The notes under the pieces were generated by a model. That model saw only the letters and a list, made by a program, of their open reading frames with translations, was not told the DNA's origin and searched no databases. Both the position numbers and the translations under genes were made by a program. From a virus: a stretch of 51,291 nucleotides of DNA. Shown here piece after piece: positions 1 to 6,550 of this stretch. Numbering within the stretch: the stretch's first letter is position 1; each line of letters opens with the position of its first letter. Where the stretch lies: positions 1 to 51,291 of IMG/VR virus record IMGVR_UViG_3300050011_000335, one strand, 5' to 3'.

Positions 1-1
1 C

Positions 2-346
2 CTTATTTTTATTAAAGATCCCGATCCACGTAGTGTTGAATGTGCCAATGTTGCAGAGCGATTTGCAAATAATGAGGCTACCCAAGAAGAATTGTCTGCT
101 GCGGAGTCTGCTGCGTGGTCTGCTGCGAGGTCTGCGAGGTCTGCTGCGGAGTCTGCTGCGTGGTCTGCTGCGAGGTCTGCGAGGTCTGCGGAGTCTGCTG
201 CGAGGTCTGCTGCGGAGTCTGCTGCGTGGTCTGCGAGGTCTGCTGCGTGGTCTGCTGCGGAGTCTGCTGCGTGGTCTGCTGCGGAGTCTGCTGCGGAGTC
301 TGCTCAAATTACCAAATTAATTGAGATGATCGAGTGTGACAAATGA
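2..346 (+). CDS. C-terminal part of an Ala/Ser-rich tandem-repeat protein (5' truncated by window edge)
   Basis: The frame is open from base 2 with no stop, so the start lies before the window. The first 32 visible residues are ordinary protein sequence (ECANVAERFANNEATQEEL), and then about 65 residues consist only of Ser, Ala, Glu, Trp and Arg in short units such as SAAE, SAAW, SAAR and SAR. A short tail (QITKLIEMIECDK) follows. The lead-in resembles phage and bacterial proteins in which an 'A-[DN]-G/N-x-A-T-x-E-E-L' segment precedes long Ala-rich repeats, sometimes annotated as immunity-protein-like. I cannot confirm a function. The other two frames across the repeat are also open but give Leu/Arg- and Cys/Val-only peptides, so they are shadows. 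The stop overlaps the next start (ATGA). Confidence 0.7.
   Translation, partial: LIFIKDPDPRSVECANVAERFANNEATQEELSAAESAAWSAARSARSAAESAAWSAARSARSAESAARSAAESAAWSARSAAWSAAESAAWSAAESAAESAQITKLIEMIECDK
103..304 (+). repeat. tandem 9-12 bp repeat tract (tctgctgcg units)
   Basis: Units of TCTGCTGCG followed by GAG, TGG or AGG, interleaved with shorter TCTGCGAGG units, run without interruption for about 200 bases. Unit order is irregular, as expected from slippage or unequal recombination, and every unit is a multiple of three, so the reading frame is kept. Confidence 0.9.
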
Positions 347-519
347 AACCCGGAACAAAAGTTATTGTATTGGTTGAAACTTGGATGGCACCCGAAAGGG
401 CAACTGGAGTCGTTCATGTGAAGAATTTGACGGATGGATTTATAAGCGTTCAGTATGATGAACAATTTGGTGGCAGCATCTTTGATTTTGACGAGTCTTT
501 GTTGGAAGAAATCGTATGA
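343..519 (+). CDS. small SH3/KOW-like beta-barrel protein, 58 aa
   Basis: The start (ATG at 343) overlaps the previous stop as ATGA, and its own stop overlaps the next start the same way. The product begins MKPGTKVIVLVETW and continues with alternating hydrophobic residues and turn glycines (GVVHV, DGFISVQYDE), the pattern of a small SH3- or KOW-like barrel that often binds nucleic acid or protein. The C-terminus is acidic (DFDESLLEEI). The function is unknown. It sits between the repeat protein and a HicA-like gene in what reads as one translationally coupled operon. Confidence 0.7.
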   Translation: MKPGTKVIVLVETWMAPERATGVVHVKNLTDGFISVQYDEQFGGSIFDFDESLLEEIV

Positions 520-725
520 AACCAATGAAGCTGATTGAAGTTGTCAAGATGTTAGAGTTGAATGGATTTACCCTGATTAGGTCGAGTGGCCATAGTATTT
601 ATGGTTGTGGTCATATCAGGATTGCTATTGCCCATCAGAGGATTGTTAGCCCTGGTCTACTGAGAAGTGTTCATAAGGCTATTGAGAGTTCCAAAAGTGT
701 TTTTAAAGGAGAAATGTATGGTTAG
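516..725 (+). CDS. HicA-like (YcfA family) small protein
   Basis: The 69-residue product has the layout of HicA mRNA interferases: an N-terminal helix (KLIEVVKMLELNGF), then the core 'GFTLIRSSGHSIYGCGH' with the family histidine in the SSGH position, a strand with RIAIA, and a basic Leu-rich helix near the C-terminus. HicA toxins have a dsRBD-like fold and cleave mRNA. No recognisable HicB antitoxin follows, since the next product is a small membrane protein. It may therefore be an orphan phage RNA-binding protein rather than a toxin. The start at 516 overlaps the upstream stop (ATGA). Confidence 0.6.
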   Translation: MKPMKLIEVVKMLELNGFTLIRSSGHSIYGCGHIRIAIAHQRIVSPGLLRSVHKAIESSKSVFKGEMYG

Positions 726-870
726 GATTATCAATGTTATCTTTTTTGCTGCCTATGGATATTATTTGGCAAAATTGGGATTCACTATTGAAACCAAAGA
801 GTTTTGGACTTTGTTGGGCTTAACTTTCGCAATATCAATAGCTTCAGGAGTAAGTGCGCTGGAAAAGTGA
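718..870 (+). CDS. small two-helix membrane protein, 50 aa
   Basis: I place the start at ATG 718 because AAAGGAG at about 706-712 lies at good spacing, even though the frame is open further upstream inside the HicA-like gene. Two hydrophobic stretches are visible (INVIFFAAYGYYLAKLGF and FWTLLGLTFAISIASGV), separated by the polar turn TIETKE, with the charged end EK. This is a helical hairpin in the inner membrane. The gene overlaps the preceding stop by eight bases. The role is unknown; small phage membrane proteins of this sort often serve in lysis control or superinfection exclusion. Confidence 0.65.
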   Translation: MVRIINVIFFAAYGYYLAKLGFTIETKEFWTLLGLTFAISIASGVSALEK

Positions 871-891
871 TTTTTAACTGAAAGGATTTAT

Positions 892-1263
892 ATGTTCAAG
901 ACTATTAATGGCTATACTAAAACAAAGATGATTGCCAAGATCAAGAAGTACAATAATGGAAAGAAAGCGATCGAAACAGATGCGTTTGAGATCGAGAGCT
1001 GTGTTTATCAAACAGAAAAAGGTAATAGATGCGCTATCGGCTGTTTTATTCCAATTAAGTATCTTAAAGATGCTGTTCAAGGTGGTGGTGTGGTTAGCGA
1101 TTTGCTAAACAAAGTGCCAGAGGTAGAGGACTATATGCCTTTGGAACATCGTGGATTGGTACATTTTCAGTCAATGCACGATTCATGGGATCAAACCGAT
1201 CCTATGAGTCTTCGCAAAACTCTAATTAAATGGATCGAAAATAACGTGGAGGATTCAGTATGA
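892..1263 (+). CDS. Cys-motif phage family protein (NRCAIGCFIP type)
   Basis: The 123-residue product starts MFKTINGYTKTKMIAKIKKYNNG and carries the motif GNRCAIGCFIP at about residues 45-55. It ends in a helix with LIKWIENN. It is clearly paralogous to the product at 6190-6549, which shares the INGYTK start, KYNNG, NRCAIGCFIP, MPLE and the C-terminal helix. It also shares a looser Cys-hydrophobic-Gly motif plus terminal amphipathic helix with the products at 3975-4403 (CPVCAVGATL) and 4412-4807 (CFCCLGVLAE). Proteins with CCLGVL-type motifs are common unknowns in phages. AAAGGATTTAT precedes the ATG. The stop overlaps the next start (ATGA). Confidence 0.8.
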   Translation: MFKTINGYTKTKMIAKIKKYNNGKKAIETDAFEIESCVYQTEKGNRCAIGCFIPIKYLKDAVQGGGVVSDLLNKVPEVEDYMPLEHRGLVHFQSMHDSWDQTDPMSLRKTLIKWIENNVEDSV

Positions 1264-1445
1264 CTACTAGAGATGATATGGACAATTTTGAGGCTTTCTT
1301 GGACAAATTTGATGATTCTGTTAATGTAGGCTCGTCACCTAGCGCTTTGAAGGGTATTGGAATCGAATACATCGTGGAGAATGGCATAGTTGTATCGAAG
1401 TTTCTAGATGGTAAGCAATATTTTACTATTAAGGAAGAAGATTAA
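1260..1445 (+). CDS. hypothetical acidic protein, 61 aa
   Basis: Coupled to the preceding gene by an ATGA overlap. The product is acidic (pattern DDMDNFEAFLDKFDDS) with a C-terminal half rich in strands (GIEYIVENGIVVSKFLDGKQYF). I recognise no family. It is followed directly by the zinc-ribbon gene at 1446, so the three probably share one transcript. Confidence 0.65.
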   Translation: MTTRDDMDNFEAFLDKFDDSVNVGSSPSALKGIGIEYIVENGIVVSKFLDGKQYFTIKEED

Positions 1446-1637
1446 ATGAAGAAAGAACGTAAGGAATATAAGGATAGATGGACTGCACCACTCGTAAATG
1501 AGCCCACTACGGAGAAAGGTTCAAAGACTGAATGTCGTGAATGTGGTATGCCCTTAGATATGTTTGATCTTTTGGAAGGCACTGTGGTAACAACATGCTT
1601 TGATTGCTATCGAGAGAACTATCGAAAGGGTAAGTGA
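1446..1637 (+). CDS. small zinc-ribbon protein, 63 aa
   Basis: Two CxxC knuckles are visible, CRECGMP (about residues 30-33) and CFDCYR (about 51-54), about 17 residues apart, which is the spacing of a zinc ribbon. The N-terminus is basic. Such proteins usually bind nucleic acid or act as small adaptors, but nothing here indicates a target. The start follows the upstream stop with no gap (TTAAATG), and AAGGAAGAAGATTAA provides a Shine-Dalgarno sequence inside the previous gene. Confidence 0.7.
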   Translation: MKKERKEYKDRWTAPLVNEPTTEKGSKTECRECGMPLDMFDLLEGTVVTTCFDCYRENYRKGK

Positions 1638-1708
1638 TTAACGGTTATACGATTATATAAAACTTATACAGTTATTTGTATTAATAGTGGTAAATTTTAA
1701 GGGCTTTA

Positions 1709-1736
1709 TTGTGGTATTTTAGTTGCATTAGATAAT
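1709..1736 (+). promoter_or_regulatory. candidate sigma70-like promoter for the collagen-like gene
   Basis: TTGTGG (1709-1714), 16 bases, then GATAAT (1731-1736) sits in the only sizeable gap of this operon, just upstream of the lipoprotein gene at 1763. The -10 box is good and the -35 box is weak. The gap is otherwise AT-rich with no other signal that I see. Confidence 0.35.
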
Positions 1737-1762
1737 AACAAGAAGTTTAAAAAAGGAAATAT

Positions 1763-3286
1763 ATGAATCAAATTAGTAAAGAGAATAAGAGAGCAATTGT
1801 TTTTTCACTAGGCATCGGACTTTTATGTGTTGTGTTGAGCATGGTTGGATGTAGCGAACAAAAGTACATTGAGGTTCCAGGACCAGCAGGAAGTCCTGGT
1901 CCAGCAGGAATTGTTGGTCAAAATGGGTCAAATGGAACCAATGGTTCTCAGGGTATCCAAGGTATTGCCGGTTTGAATGGGCACAATGCTTTGTTTGGCA
2001 CTCCTACTGAAGCTCCATTGTCTACCTGTCCTGACAGTGGAATCGATGGAGATGGTGGATATGGATTGGTATTCACTATGGGCGTAGATCTCGATAACAA
2101 TGGGTTGTTGGATTGTACTGAAATTCAACAAACCGCAATTGTTTGCAATGGTCAAGATGGATCTCAGGGCTTGCCTGGTGTGCAAGGTAACACAGGAGCG
2201 AGCGGAACCAATGGCACGAATGGAAGTAACGGTGCAATTGGGGCTACTGGCGGCACGGGTTCACAGGGAATTCAAGGCAATACTGGTGCCAGTGGGCAAA
2301 ATGGAGCTGTGGGAGCCACGGGTGCAAGTGGGAGTCAGGGAAATACGGGAGCGAGCGGCGTTAAGGGCGCTACTGGTGGAACAGGTAGTCAAGGCAGCAC
2401 TGGAAGTCAGGGAGCAACTGGCGGGACTGGCAGTCAAGGAAGTAACGGAGCCACTGGATCACGAGGAGAAAATGGAACTAATGGTACCAATGGTCAAAAC
2501 GGTGCTACTGGAGCCAACGGCAGTAATGGCACAAACGGCAGTAATGGTGTCAATGGAGCTACAGGTTCACAAGGACAAGTAGGGGCCACTGGAAGTAATG
2601 GCACTAATGGCACTAATGGCGTTAACGGATCGACTGGCGCGCAAGGGAATGCAGGAACCAATGGACAAAACGGCGCTACAGGATCTCAGGGCAATAATGG
2701 AGCCACAGGACAAGTAGGTGCAACGGGTAGTCAAGGCGCTGTGGGTGCAACTGGAGCTTCTGGGATTAAGGGTGCAACTGGTGGAACAGGTTCTAGCGGA
2801 ACCAATGGCGTAAATGGTGCAACTGGAAGTAATGGCCAAAATGGAGCGACTGGGTCACAAGGTCAAGTTGGATCTACTGGGTCAAATGGTTCTCAGGGTG
2901 CCCAAGGTAACACTGGTGGAACTGGATCTCAGGGTACTGCTGGAGTTTCGCCAGTCTACAATACGGTAGCAGTGATTCAACCATGTGGCGGATCGTCCAG
3001 TCCTTGGAAAGAAGTATTGCTTGGTCTCCCAGGTGGTTTGATTCTATCAGAATTCAGTGGGAGTTCCGATGCACTAACTGTTCGCAATACCCTATTGCCC
3101 GATGGTAACAGCTATGAGGACACAGATGCTTCGTTGTGCCAATTCTCTGTGAGTACCGATACTTCTGGCAATAGGACAGTGTCTTGGCCAGCACAAAGGG
3201 CCGCTAATGGATATAATGCGGTGGCAGGTAGCACTGTATATACTGTCAGTACTTCTAGTTGGTCTGGAGTTAGCATTTCGTTCTGA
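1763..3286 (+). CDS. collagen-like repeat lipoprotein
   Basis: The 507-residue product begins with a basic segment and a hydrophobic signal (IVFSLGIGLLCVVLSMVGC), where the Cys at about residue 30 could be the lipidated residue. A short insert follows with 'GVDLDNNGLLDCTEIQQTA', a module common in surface proteins of deltaproteobacteria. Then come about 270 residues of Gly-x-y triplets rich in Asn, Thr, Ser, Gln and Ala (GSNGTNGS, GATGGTGSQG), a collagen-like trimer-forming stalk. The last 110 residues form a globular tip (IQPCGGSSSPWKEVLLGLPGG). I infer an outer-surface stalk displayed on the infected host, or a virion fibre whose leader is vestigial. It has its own promoter candidate, the Shine-Dalgarno sequence AAAGGAAATAT and a strong terminator, so it is an independent unit. 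Confidence 0.85.
   Translation: MNQISKENKRAIVFSLGIGLLCVVLSMVGCSEQKYIEVPGPAGSPGPAGIVGQNGSNGTNGSQGIQGIAGLNGHNALFGTPTEAPLSTCPDSGIDGDGGYGLVFTMGVDLDNNGLLDCTEIQQTAIVCNGQDGSQGLPGVQGNTGASGTNGTNGSNGAIGATGGTGSQGIQGNTGASGQNGAVGATGASGSQGNTGASGVKGATGGTGSQGSTGSQGATGGTGSQGSNGATGSRGENGTNGTNGQNGATGANGSNGTNGSNGVNGATGSQGQVGATGSNGTNGTNGVNGSTGAQGNAGTNGQNGATGSQGNNGATGQVGATGSQGAVGATGASGIKGATGGTGSSGTNGVNGATGSNGQNGATGSQGQVGSTGSNGSQGAQGNTGGTGSQGTAGVSPVYNTVAVIQPCGGSSSPWKEVLLGLPGGLILSEFSGSSDALTVRNTLLPDGNSYEDTDASLCQFSVSTDTSGNRTVSWPAQRAANGYNAVAGSTVYTVSTSSWSGVSISF
1877..2943 (+). repeat. Gly-x-y (collagen-like) coding repeat region
   Basis: The DNA is built of nine-base units of the form GGN-NNN-NNN, interrupted by a non-collagen insert at roughly 1984-2145. 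Asn-Gly and Thr-Gly triplets dominate instead of Pro-rich ones, as is usual in phage and bacterial collagen-like proteins. Confidence 0.85.
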
Positions 3287-3293
3287 TATTGTG

Positions 3294-3330
3294 CCCCTTG
3301 TGTTAATTGTGACACAAGGGGTTTTATTTT
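3294..3330 (+). terminator. rho-independent terminator after the collagen-like gene
   Basis: A perfect 10-bp stem (CCCCTTGTGT at 3294-3303 with ACACAAGGGG at 3312-3321) closes an eight-base loop and is followed by TTTTATTTT. It lies directly after the stop at 3286. Confidence 0.9.
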
Positions 3331-3352
3331 GAAGTTTTAATAAGGAGTTAAT

Positions 3353-3769
3353 ATGAAGTCGTTAATGGTTCTGATTATGTTAGTGTCTGTTCCAGCATTG
3401 GCCTATCAGTCTTGTAAGGAAGTGGTGGATTGTAAACAAGCTAAAAAGAAGTTAACTAAAGAGGAGGCTGCTTGTTTTCAGCCAAAAACTAAAATCGTTG
3501 TGGTTGAGAAACCAGTCGAGAAGGTCGTGGTCATTGAGAAAACTATTGTTGTTGAGAAAGAGCGCCGAAAGAATTCTCTTGCCTTACTTGCAATTGCTAC
3601 GCCAAATAAGCTATCTGTCGTCTCAAGTGGTAGCAGTTTTAAGGCTAACACTAACTATCAGCCAGACTTGGGCGTCATGTATCAGCGTGATTTGAGTGAG
3701 AGTTTTAGGGCTAGCGCTGGGGTGAGTCTTCAGGGTAATGCGTTACTTGGTTTGGGTTACAATTTTTAA
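3353..3769 (+). CDS. exported protein with V-E-K repeats and outer-membrane-like C-terminus
   Basis: The product has a classic signal peptide, MKSLMVLIMLVSVPALA, cleaved before YQS. A Cys-containing segment (SCKEVVDCKQAKKK) and short charged repeats follow (VVVEKPVEKVVVIEK, TIVVEKERRK). The last 65 residues alternate polar and hydrophobic residues and end in GLGYNF, a terminal aromatic like the Phe of outer-membrane beta-strand signals. A periplasmic or outer-membrane location in a Gram-negative host follows from this. The role is unknown; remodelling or masking the host surface is possible. TAAGGAG precedes the start. It follows the terminator, so its transcription may start in the short gap. 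Confidence 0.7.
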   Translation: MKSLMVLIMLVSVPALAYQSCKEVVDCKQAKKKLTKEEAACFQPKTKIVVVEKPVEKVVVIEKTIVVEKERRKNSLALLAIATPNKLSVVSSGSSFKANTNYQPDLGVMYQRDLSESFRASAGVSLQGNALLGLGYNF

Positions 3770-3782
3770 TAAAGGAAATAAT

Positions 3783-3962
3783 ATGACCGAAACCATTACG
3801 ATCACTAAAAAAGAATACGATGAATTAAAAGAGGCATATGAGGAAATGAATATGCTAAGATCTCATGGAGTAGACAACTGGGATGGATACGGAGAGGCTA
3901 TGCATGAGCTATACAACGATGATGAGTCAGAGGAAGAGATTTACGGTAAGAAAATTCCCTAA
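3783..3962 (+). CDS. hypothetical acidic protein, 59 aa
   Basis: I use ATG 3783 because AAAGGAAATAAT lies just before it; the frame is open further upstream within the previous gene. The product starts MTETITITKKEYDELKEAYEEM, a strand followed by an acidic helix as in small phage proteins with an 'I-x-x-x-E-Y-x-x-L' opening. It ends in a very acidic stretch (NDDESEEEIYG). The function is unknown. Confidence 0.65.
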   Translation: MTETITITKKEYDELKEAYEEMNMLRSHGVDNWDGYGEAMHELYNDDESEEEIYGKKIP

Positions 3963-3974
3963 ATAGGAGATAAT

Positions 3975-4403
3975 ATGATTAAAGCAAAATACATTAGTAA
4001 GAAGAAAGTTTTGGAAGCTATTAAGAACGAGCCATTGTACAGCGGAGAGTGGGCTAAGATCGATGCCAATGGCAAAGTGATGCGCGATAAGGATTGCCCA
4101 GTTTGCGCGGTTGGTGCAACATTGAGGAAGGCTGGATTTAGCAACAATGAAGTGAGCAGGTTTGGTAGAAAGATGTCAGATCATGGAGATGTGGCTCCAG
4201 ACTTTCTCTCGTGGGAGGGAGCAAAAGATATGAAACAATATGTGTTAAATTGTTTAGCAAATAAAGAATATCTCCATGCCTTAAGCATAAAGTTTGAGGA
4301 TCAAGCAGACAAAACTGGTGTGGGGAAGAAGACCAGAAGTGTGTTGGTTAATTTTGTGGAGAAGAACTTTCCAAACAGGATCAAACTAGATCCAAAATTC
4401 TAG
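3975..4403 (+). CDS. Cys-motif family protein (CPVCAVGATL type)
   Basis: The 142-residue product contains DKDCPVCAVGATLRKAGF at about residues 38-55 and ends in a helix (VLVNFVEKNFP). This matches the general layout of the 892, 4412 and 6190 gene products: short N-terminal helix, 'G-x-W' segment, Cys-x-hydrophobic-Gly motif, and C-terminal amphipathic helix. A good Shine-Dalgarno sequence (TAGGAGATAAT) precedes the ATG. The biochemical role is unknown. Confidence 0.75.
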   Translation: MIKAKYISKKKVLEAIKNEPLYSGEWAKIDANGKVMRDKDCPVCAVGATLRKAGFSNNEVSRFGRKMSDHGDVAPDFLSWEGAKDMKQYVLNCLANKEYLHALSIKFEDQADKTGVGKKTRSVLVNFVEKNFPNRIKLDPKF

Positions 4404-4411
4404 GGAAATAT

Positions 4412-4807
4412 ATGAAAAAAGCAAGAGCGATGAAATGGGTTCGAGCACTTAGGTCAGGTAAATACAAGCAAGGAACTGGCAGTCTTAAGAGACAGGATTC
4501 CAATGGGGATGACTGTTTTTGCTGCCTTGGTGTGTTGGCAGAAATTAATAAGGTTGGGGATGAGTTTCTTTGCCGTGAAGATCTTCTAAATACATCTGCT
4601 GTTCAAAATGCTTGCAACATTAATTCATTTGATGGAACGCCAATGAGCGATGAAGCTGGAGATTACGATACAGAGGACGAAAAGAATGTTAAGATACGAG
4701 TAAAAAATAAAACTATGAAGTTTACAAACTTAGCGGCTGCCAATGATGAAGGGGCTACTTTCCATGCCATTGCCAGTTGGATCGAGAAGAACTACAAACT
4801 TCTTTAG
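4412..4807 (+). CDS. Cys-motif family protein (CCLGVL type)
   Basis: The 131-residue product reads KWVRALRSGKYKQGTGSLK near its start and CFCCLGVLAEI at about residues 35-45. This is the hallmark of a widespread phage and bacterial unknown family whose members begin with a 'W-x-x-A-L-R-S-G-x-Y-x-Q-G' helix-turn. The C-terminus has the phrase LAAANDEGATFHAIASWIEKNYK, also typical of the family. It is adjacent to another member at 3975, which suggests duplication and divergence. The Shine-Dalgarno sequence is AGGGAAATAT. Confidence 0.8.
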   Translation: MKKARAMKWVRALRSGKYKQGTGSLKRQDSNGDDCFCCLGVLAEINKVGDEFLCREDLLNTSAVQNACNINSFDGTPMSDEAGDYDTEDEKNVKIRVKNKTMKFTNLAAANDEGATFHAIASWIEKNYKLL

Positions 4808-4815
4808 GAGATACC

Positions 4816-5055
4816 ATGAGAGACAATGAGACCTACAAGACACAGCATGTCTTAAGAGTGTATGGAGACGATAAGGACGCTTTCCTAGAAATAGGTGAGG
4901 ATAGGGACCATTTAGGTTTGATAGAGATAAGAACTACGACTGAAGATAGCGTAAACTACTATGGAAATACTAGGTTGCCTTTGACTCCAAAGCTTGCCAA
5001 GATGTTAGGGTTGGCTTTAATCAAACTAGCTGGAGAGATGGACGAGGATACATGA
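4816..5055 (+). CDS. hypothetical protein, 79 aa
   Basis: The start at ATG 4816 is set by TTAGGAGATACC immediately upstream; an in-frame upstream codon lies inside the previous gene. The product alternates short strands (HVLRVYGDDKDAFLEIGED, LGLIEIRTT) with a C-terminal helix (LAKMLGLALIKLAGEMDED). No family recognised. The stop overlaps the next start (ATGA). Confidence 0.65.
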   Translation: MRDNETYKTQHVLRVYGDDKDAFLEIGEDRDHLGLIEIRTTTEDSVNYYGNTRLPLTPKLAKMLGLALIKLAGEMDEDT

Positions 5056-5276
5056 TACACAAAGCGATGTCTATTATCGTATTTGCGCCTGCATGGGCCA
5101 AAAAAGATCCAAAGAGAATGCTAAAAGGCCATCCTTTGAAGTATGGAGAGGCTGTGTTATTTCTTGGCAATATCTCTAATGTTTTGGGGCATTGCGCAGT
5201 AGCCAAGTCTTCGGGAGAGGTAGTTTGGATGGTCCATCCTGGAGATTTTAGGAAGGCTAAGGATAGTGAGCTATGA
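5052..5276 (+). CDS. hypothetical protein, 74 aa
   Basis: Starts by ATGA overlap and ends by ATGA overlap with the recombinase gene. Two short strand-forming segments are visible (GEAVLFLGNISNVLGHCAVA and GEVVWMVHPGDF), resembling small phage proteins with a 'L-G-x-I-x-x-x-x-G-H-C-x-V-x-x-x-x-G-x-V-x-x-x-x-H' pattern. The function is unknown. Coupling to the recombinase may be transcriptional only. Confidence 0.65.
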   Translation: MIHKAMSIIVFAPAWAKKDPKRMLKGHPLKYGEAVLFLGNISNVLGHCAVAKSSGEVVWMVHPGDFRKAKDSEL

Positions 5277-5875
5277 TCAAGACAGCCATTTATTTGCGTG
5301 TATCAACTGAAGGTGTTAAGGGAGGACACACTCAGAGTACTGATTCTCAACGTTTAGATATCATGAATTACCTAAAGTCTAAAGAGATAGAAGATTTCGT
5401 AGTCTATGAGGACATAGGTATCTCTGGACGCAAGAAGGATCGGCCAGCTTTGAATAAGCTAATGAAGGATTGCAAGGATGGCAAGATCTGCCGAGTTGTA
5501 ATATATAAATTGGATAGGTTAGCAAGATCGTTAGTTAATTTATTGGAAATGATTACCTTGTTCCAAGAATTAAATATCGAGTTTGTAGCATTGAAAGATG
5601 GTATAGATCTTTCCACAGCTACCGGCAGGCTCATGATGCAAATCGTGGGGGCCTTTGCAGAGTTTGAAGCTTCGGTGATCAAGGAAAGAATTAACAGCGG
5701 CCTAGCCTCTGCTAGGGCCAAGGGAGTCAAACTAGGGCGTCCATATAAGACAGGGCACTCAGTGGTAAGCAAGCTTAAGGAAGAGGGCAGGACGGTCCAA
5801 GAGATAGCGGAAATTACAGAGTTGAGCCGTCAAACCGTATATCGCGTACTGGATAAAGATAAGGCAACTGTATAG
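5273..5875 (+). CDS. serine recombinase (resolvase/invertase family)
   Basis: The 200-residue product is full length for a small serine recombinase. The catalytic Ser is Ser11 in YLRVSTEG, with Arg9 beside it. The conserved Asp-Arg of the active site is in YKLDRLARS (Asp81, Arg82, Arg85). The dimer helix region reads GRLMMQIVGAFAEFEASVIKE, followed by the family phrase ARAKGVKLGRP. A C-terminal helix-turn-helix (TVQEIAEITELSRQTVYRVL, about residues 174-193) binds DNA. The enzyme cuts all four strands through a 5'-phosphoserine link. Possible jobs are resolution of genome multimers, inversion of a fibre segment or integration; no paired inverted crossover site was evident by eye. The start overlaps the previous stop. 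Confidence 0.9.
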   Translation: MIKTAIYLRVSTEGVKGGHTQSTDSQRLDIMNYLKSKEIEDFVVYEDIGISGRKKDRPALNKLMKDCKDGKICRVVIYKLDRLARSLVNLLEMITLFQELNIEFVALKDGIDLSTATGRLMMQIVGAFAEFEASVIKERINSGLASARAKGVKLGRPYKTGHSVVSKLKEEGRTVQEIAEITELSRQTVYRVLDKDKATV

Positions 5876-5966
5876 TTTGTAACCATATTTCTGTATTGGA
5901 TTTGTTGAAATCATTAAAGATATTGGTTGGCATGATGATAGCAATAGATAGGGACAGGAGAATCAA

Positions 5967-6197
5967 ATGACAGACGAACGATTAAGAATTCATAAGAACG
6001 ACTTTCGTGTGATGGATACTGAGGCTCCACATTATGAAGGTTGGGCTCAAATATACGTGATGAATGAATGGATTATACCTGAGAGTTGGCGAGATAGGTT
6101 CTATGATGAGCTTGTTAGTGAGGATCTTGGGTATCGCAGGGATTTAGAAAATGAAATCAGGATTCATGGTGTTAGATGGAGAACGAAAAATGTATAA
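5967..6197 (+). CDS. hypothetical protein, 76 aa
   Basis: Follows a 91-base AT-rich gap and has the Shine-Dalgarno sequence GACAGGAGAATCAA. The product is mostly polar, with aromatic-rich segments (HYEGWAQIYVMNEWIIPESW) and a basic end (HGVRWRTKN). No family recognised. Its last codons overlap the start of the Cys-motif gene at 6190. Confidence 0.6.
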   Translation: MTDERLRIHKNDFRVMDTEAPHYEGWAQIYVMNEWIIPESWRDRFYDELVSEDLGYRRDLENEIRIHGVRWRTKNV

Positions 6198-6549
6198 GGC
6201 TATCAATGGTTATACCAAAGCAAAGATGATTGAAAAGATTCTAAAATACAATAATGGCACTAAAGCATCTAATGATGAAGGTAACTGTTTTTATGAAGAT
6301 TCTCGTAGCAATCGCTGTGCCATAGGTTGTTTCATTCCAGACGAACATATCAAGGTAGCAAAGAGTATCTACGGTGGTATTGGTGCTCTTATGCTTGATA
6401 TGCCTTATCTGAATAGCCATATGCCCTTAGAGCCAGAGGGATTGGAAGAGCTTCAGGGAGTGCATGATTGCTTTTGTAACTATAATATTTTGGATAGAAC
6501 TTTGCATGGTGAATTGGTTAGATGGGTACATCTCAATGTAGAGGATTGA
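6190..6549 (+). CDS. Cys-motif phage family protein, paralogue of 892-1263
   Basis: The start at ATG 6190 is supported by GGAGAACGAAAA and by alignment with its paralogue: MYKAINGYTKAKMIEKILKY here against MFKTINGYTKTKMIAKIKKY at 892. Both continue with KYNNG, then NRCAIGCFIP (about residues 42-51 here), MPLEPEGLEELQ and a C-terminal helix (LVRWVHLNVED). The two copies lie 5 kb apart on the same strand, so this is an old duplication rather than a recent tandem. The function is unknown. Confidence 0.8.
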   Translation: MYKAINGYTKAKMIEKILKYNNGTKASNDEGNCFYEDSRSNRCAIGCFIPDEHIKVAKSIYGGIGALMLDMPYLNSHMPLEPEGLEELQGVHDCFCNYNILDRTLHGELVRWVHLNVED

Positions 6550-6550
6550 T

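Noticed and set aside
103-304. Possible CRISPR array
   Set aside because: Units are 9-12 bases with no unique spacers, and they encode protein in frame.
33-324. Leu/Arg-only and Cys/Val-only open frames across the repeat tract
   Set aside because: They exist only because a nine- to twelve-base repeat leaves all frames open. The frame with an ordinary lead-in and tail is the Ala/Ser one.
2100-2582. 160-codon + strand frame inside the collagen-like gene
   Set aside because: It is a shifted reading of the Gly-x-y repeats and has no start signal; the collagen-like frame has a leader and tip domain.
5928-5943. Sigma54-like site (TGGCATG-N4-TAGCA)
   Set aside because: Two mismatches to the -24/-12 consensus, no enhancer-type context, and a chance match in an AT-rich gap is likely.
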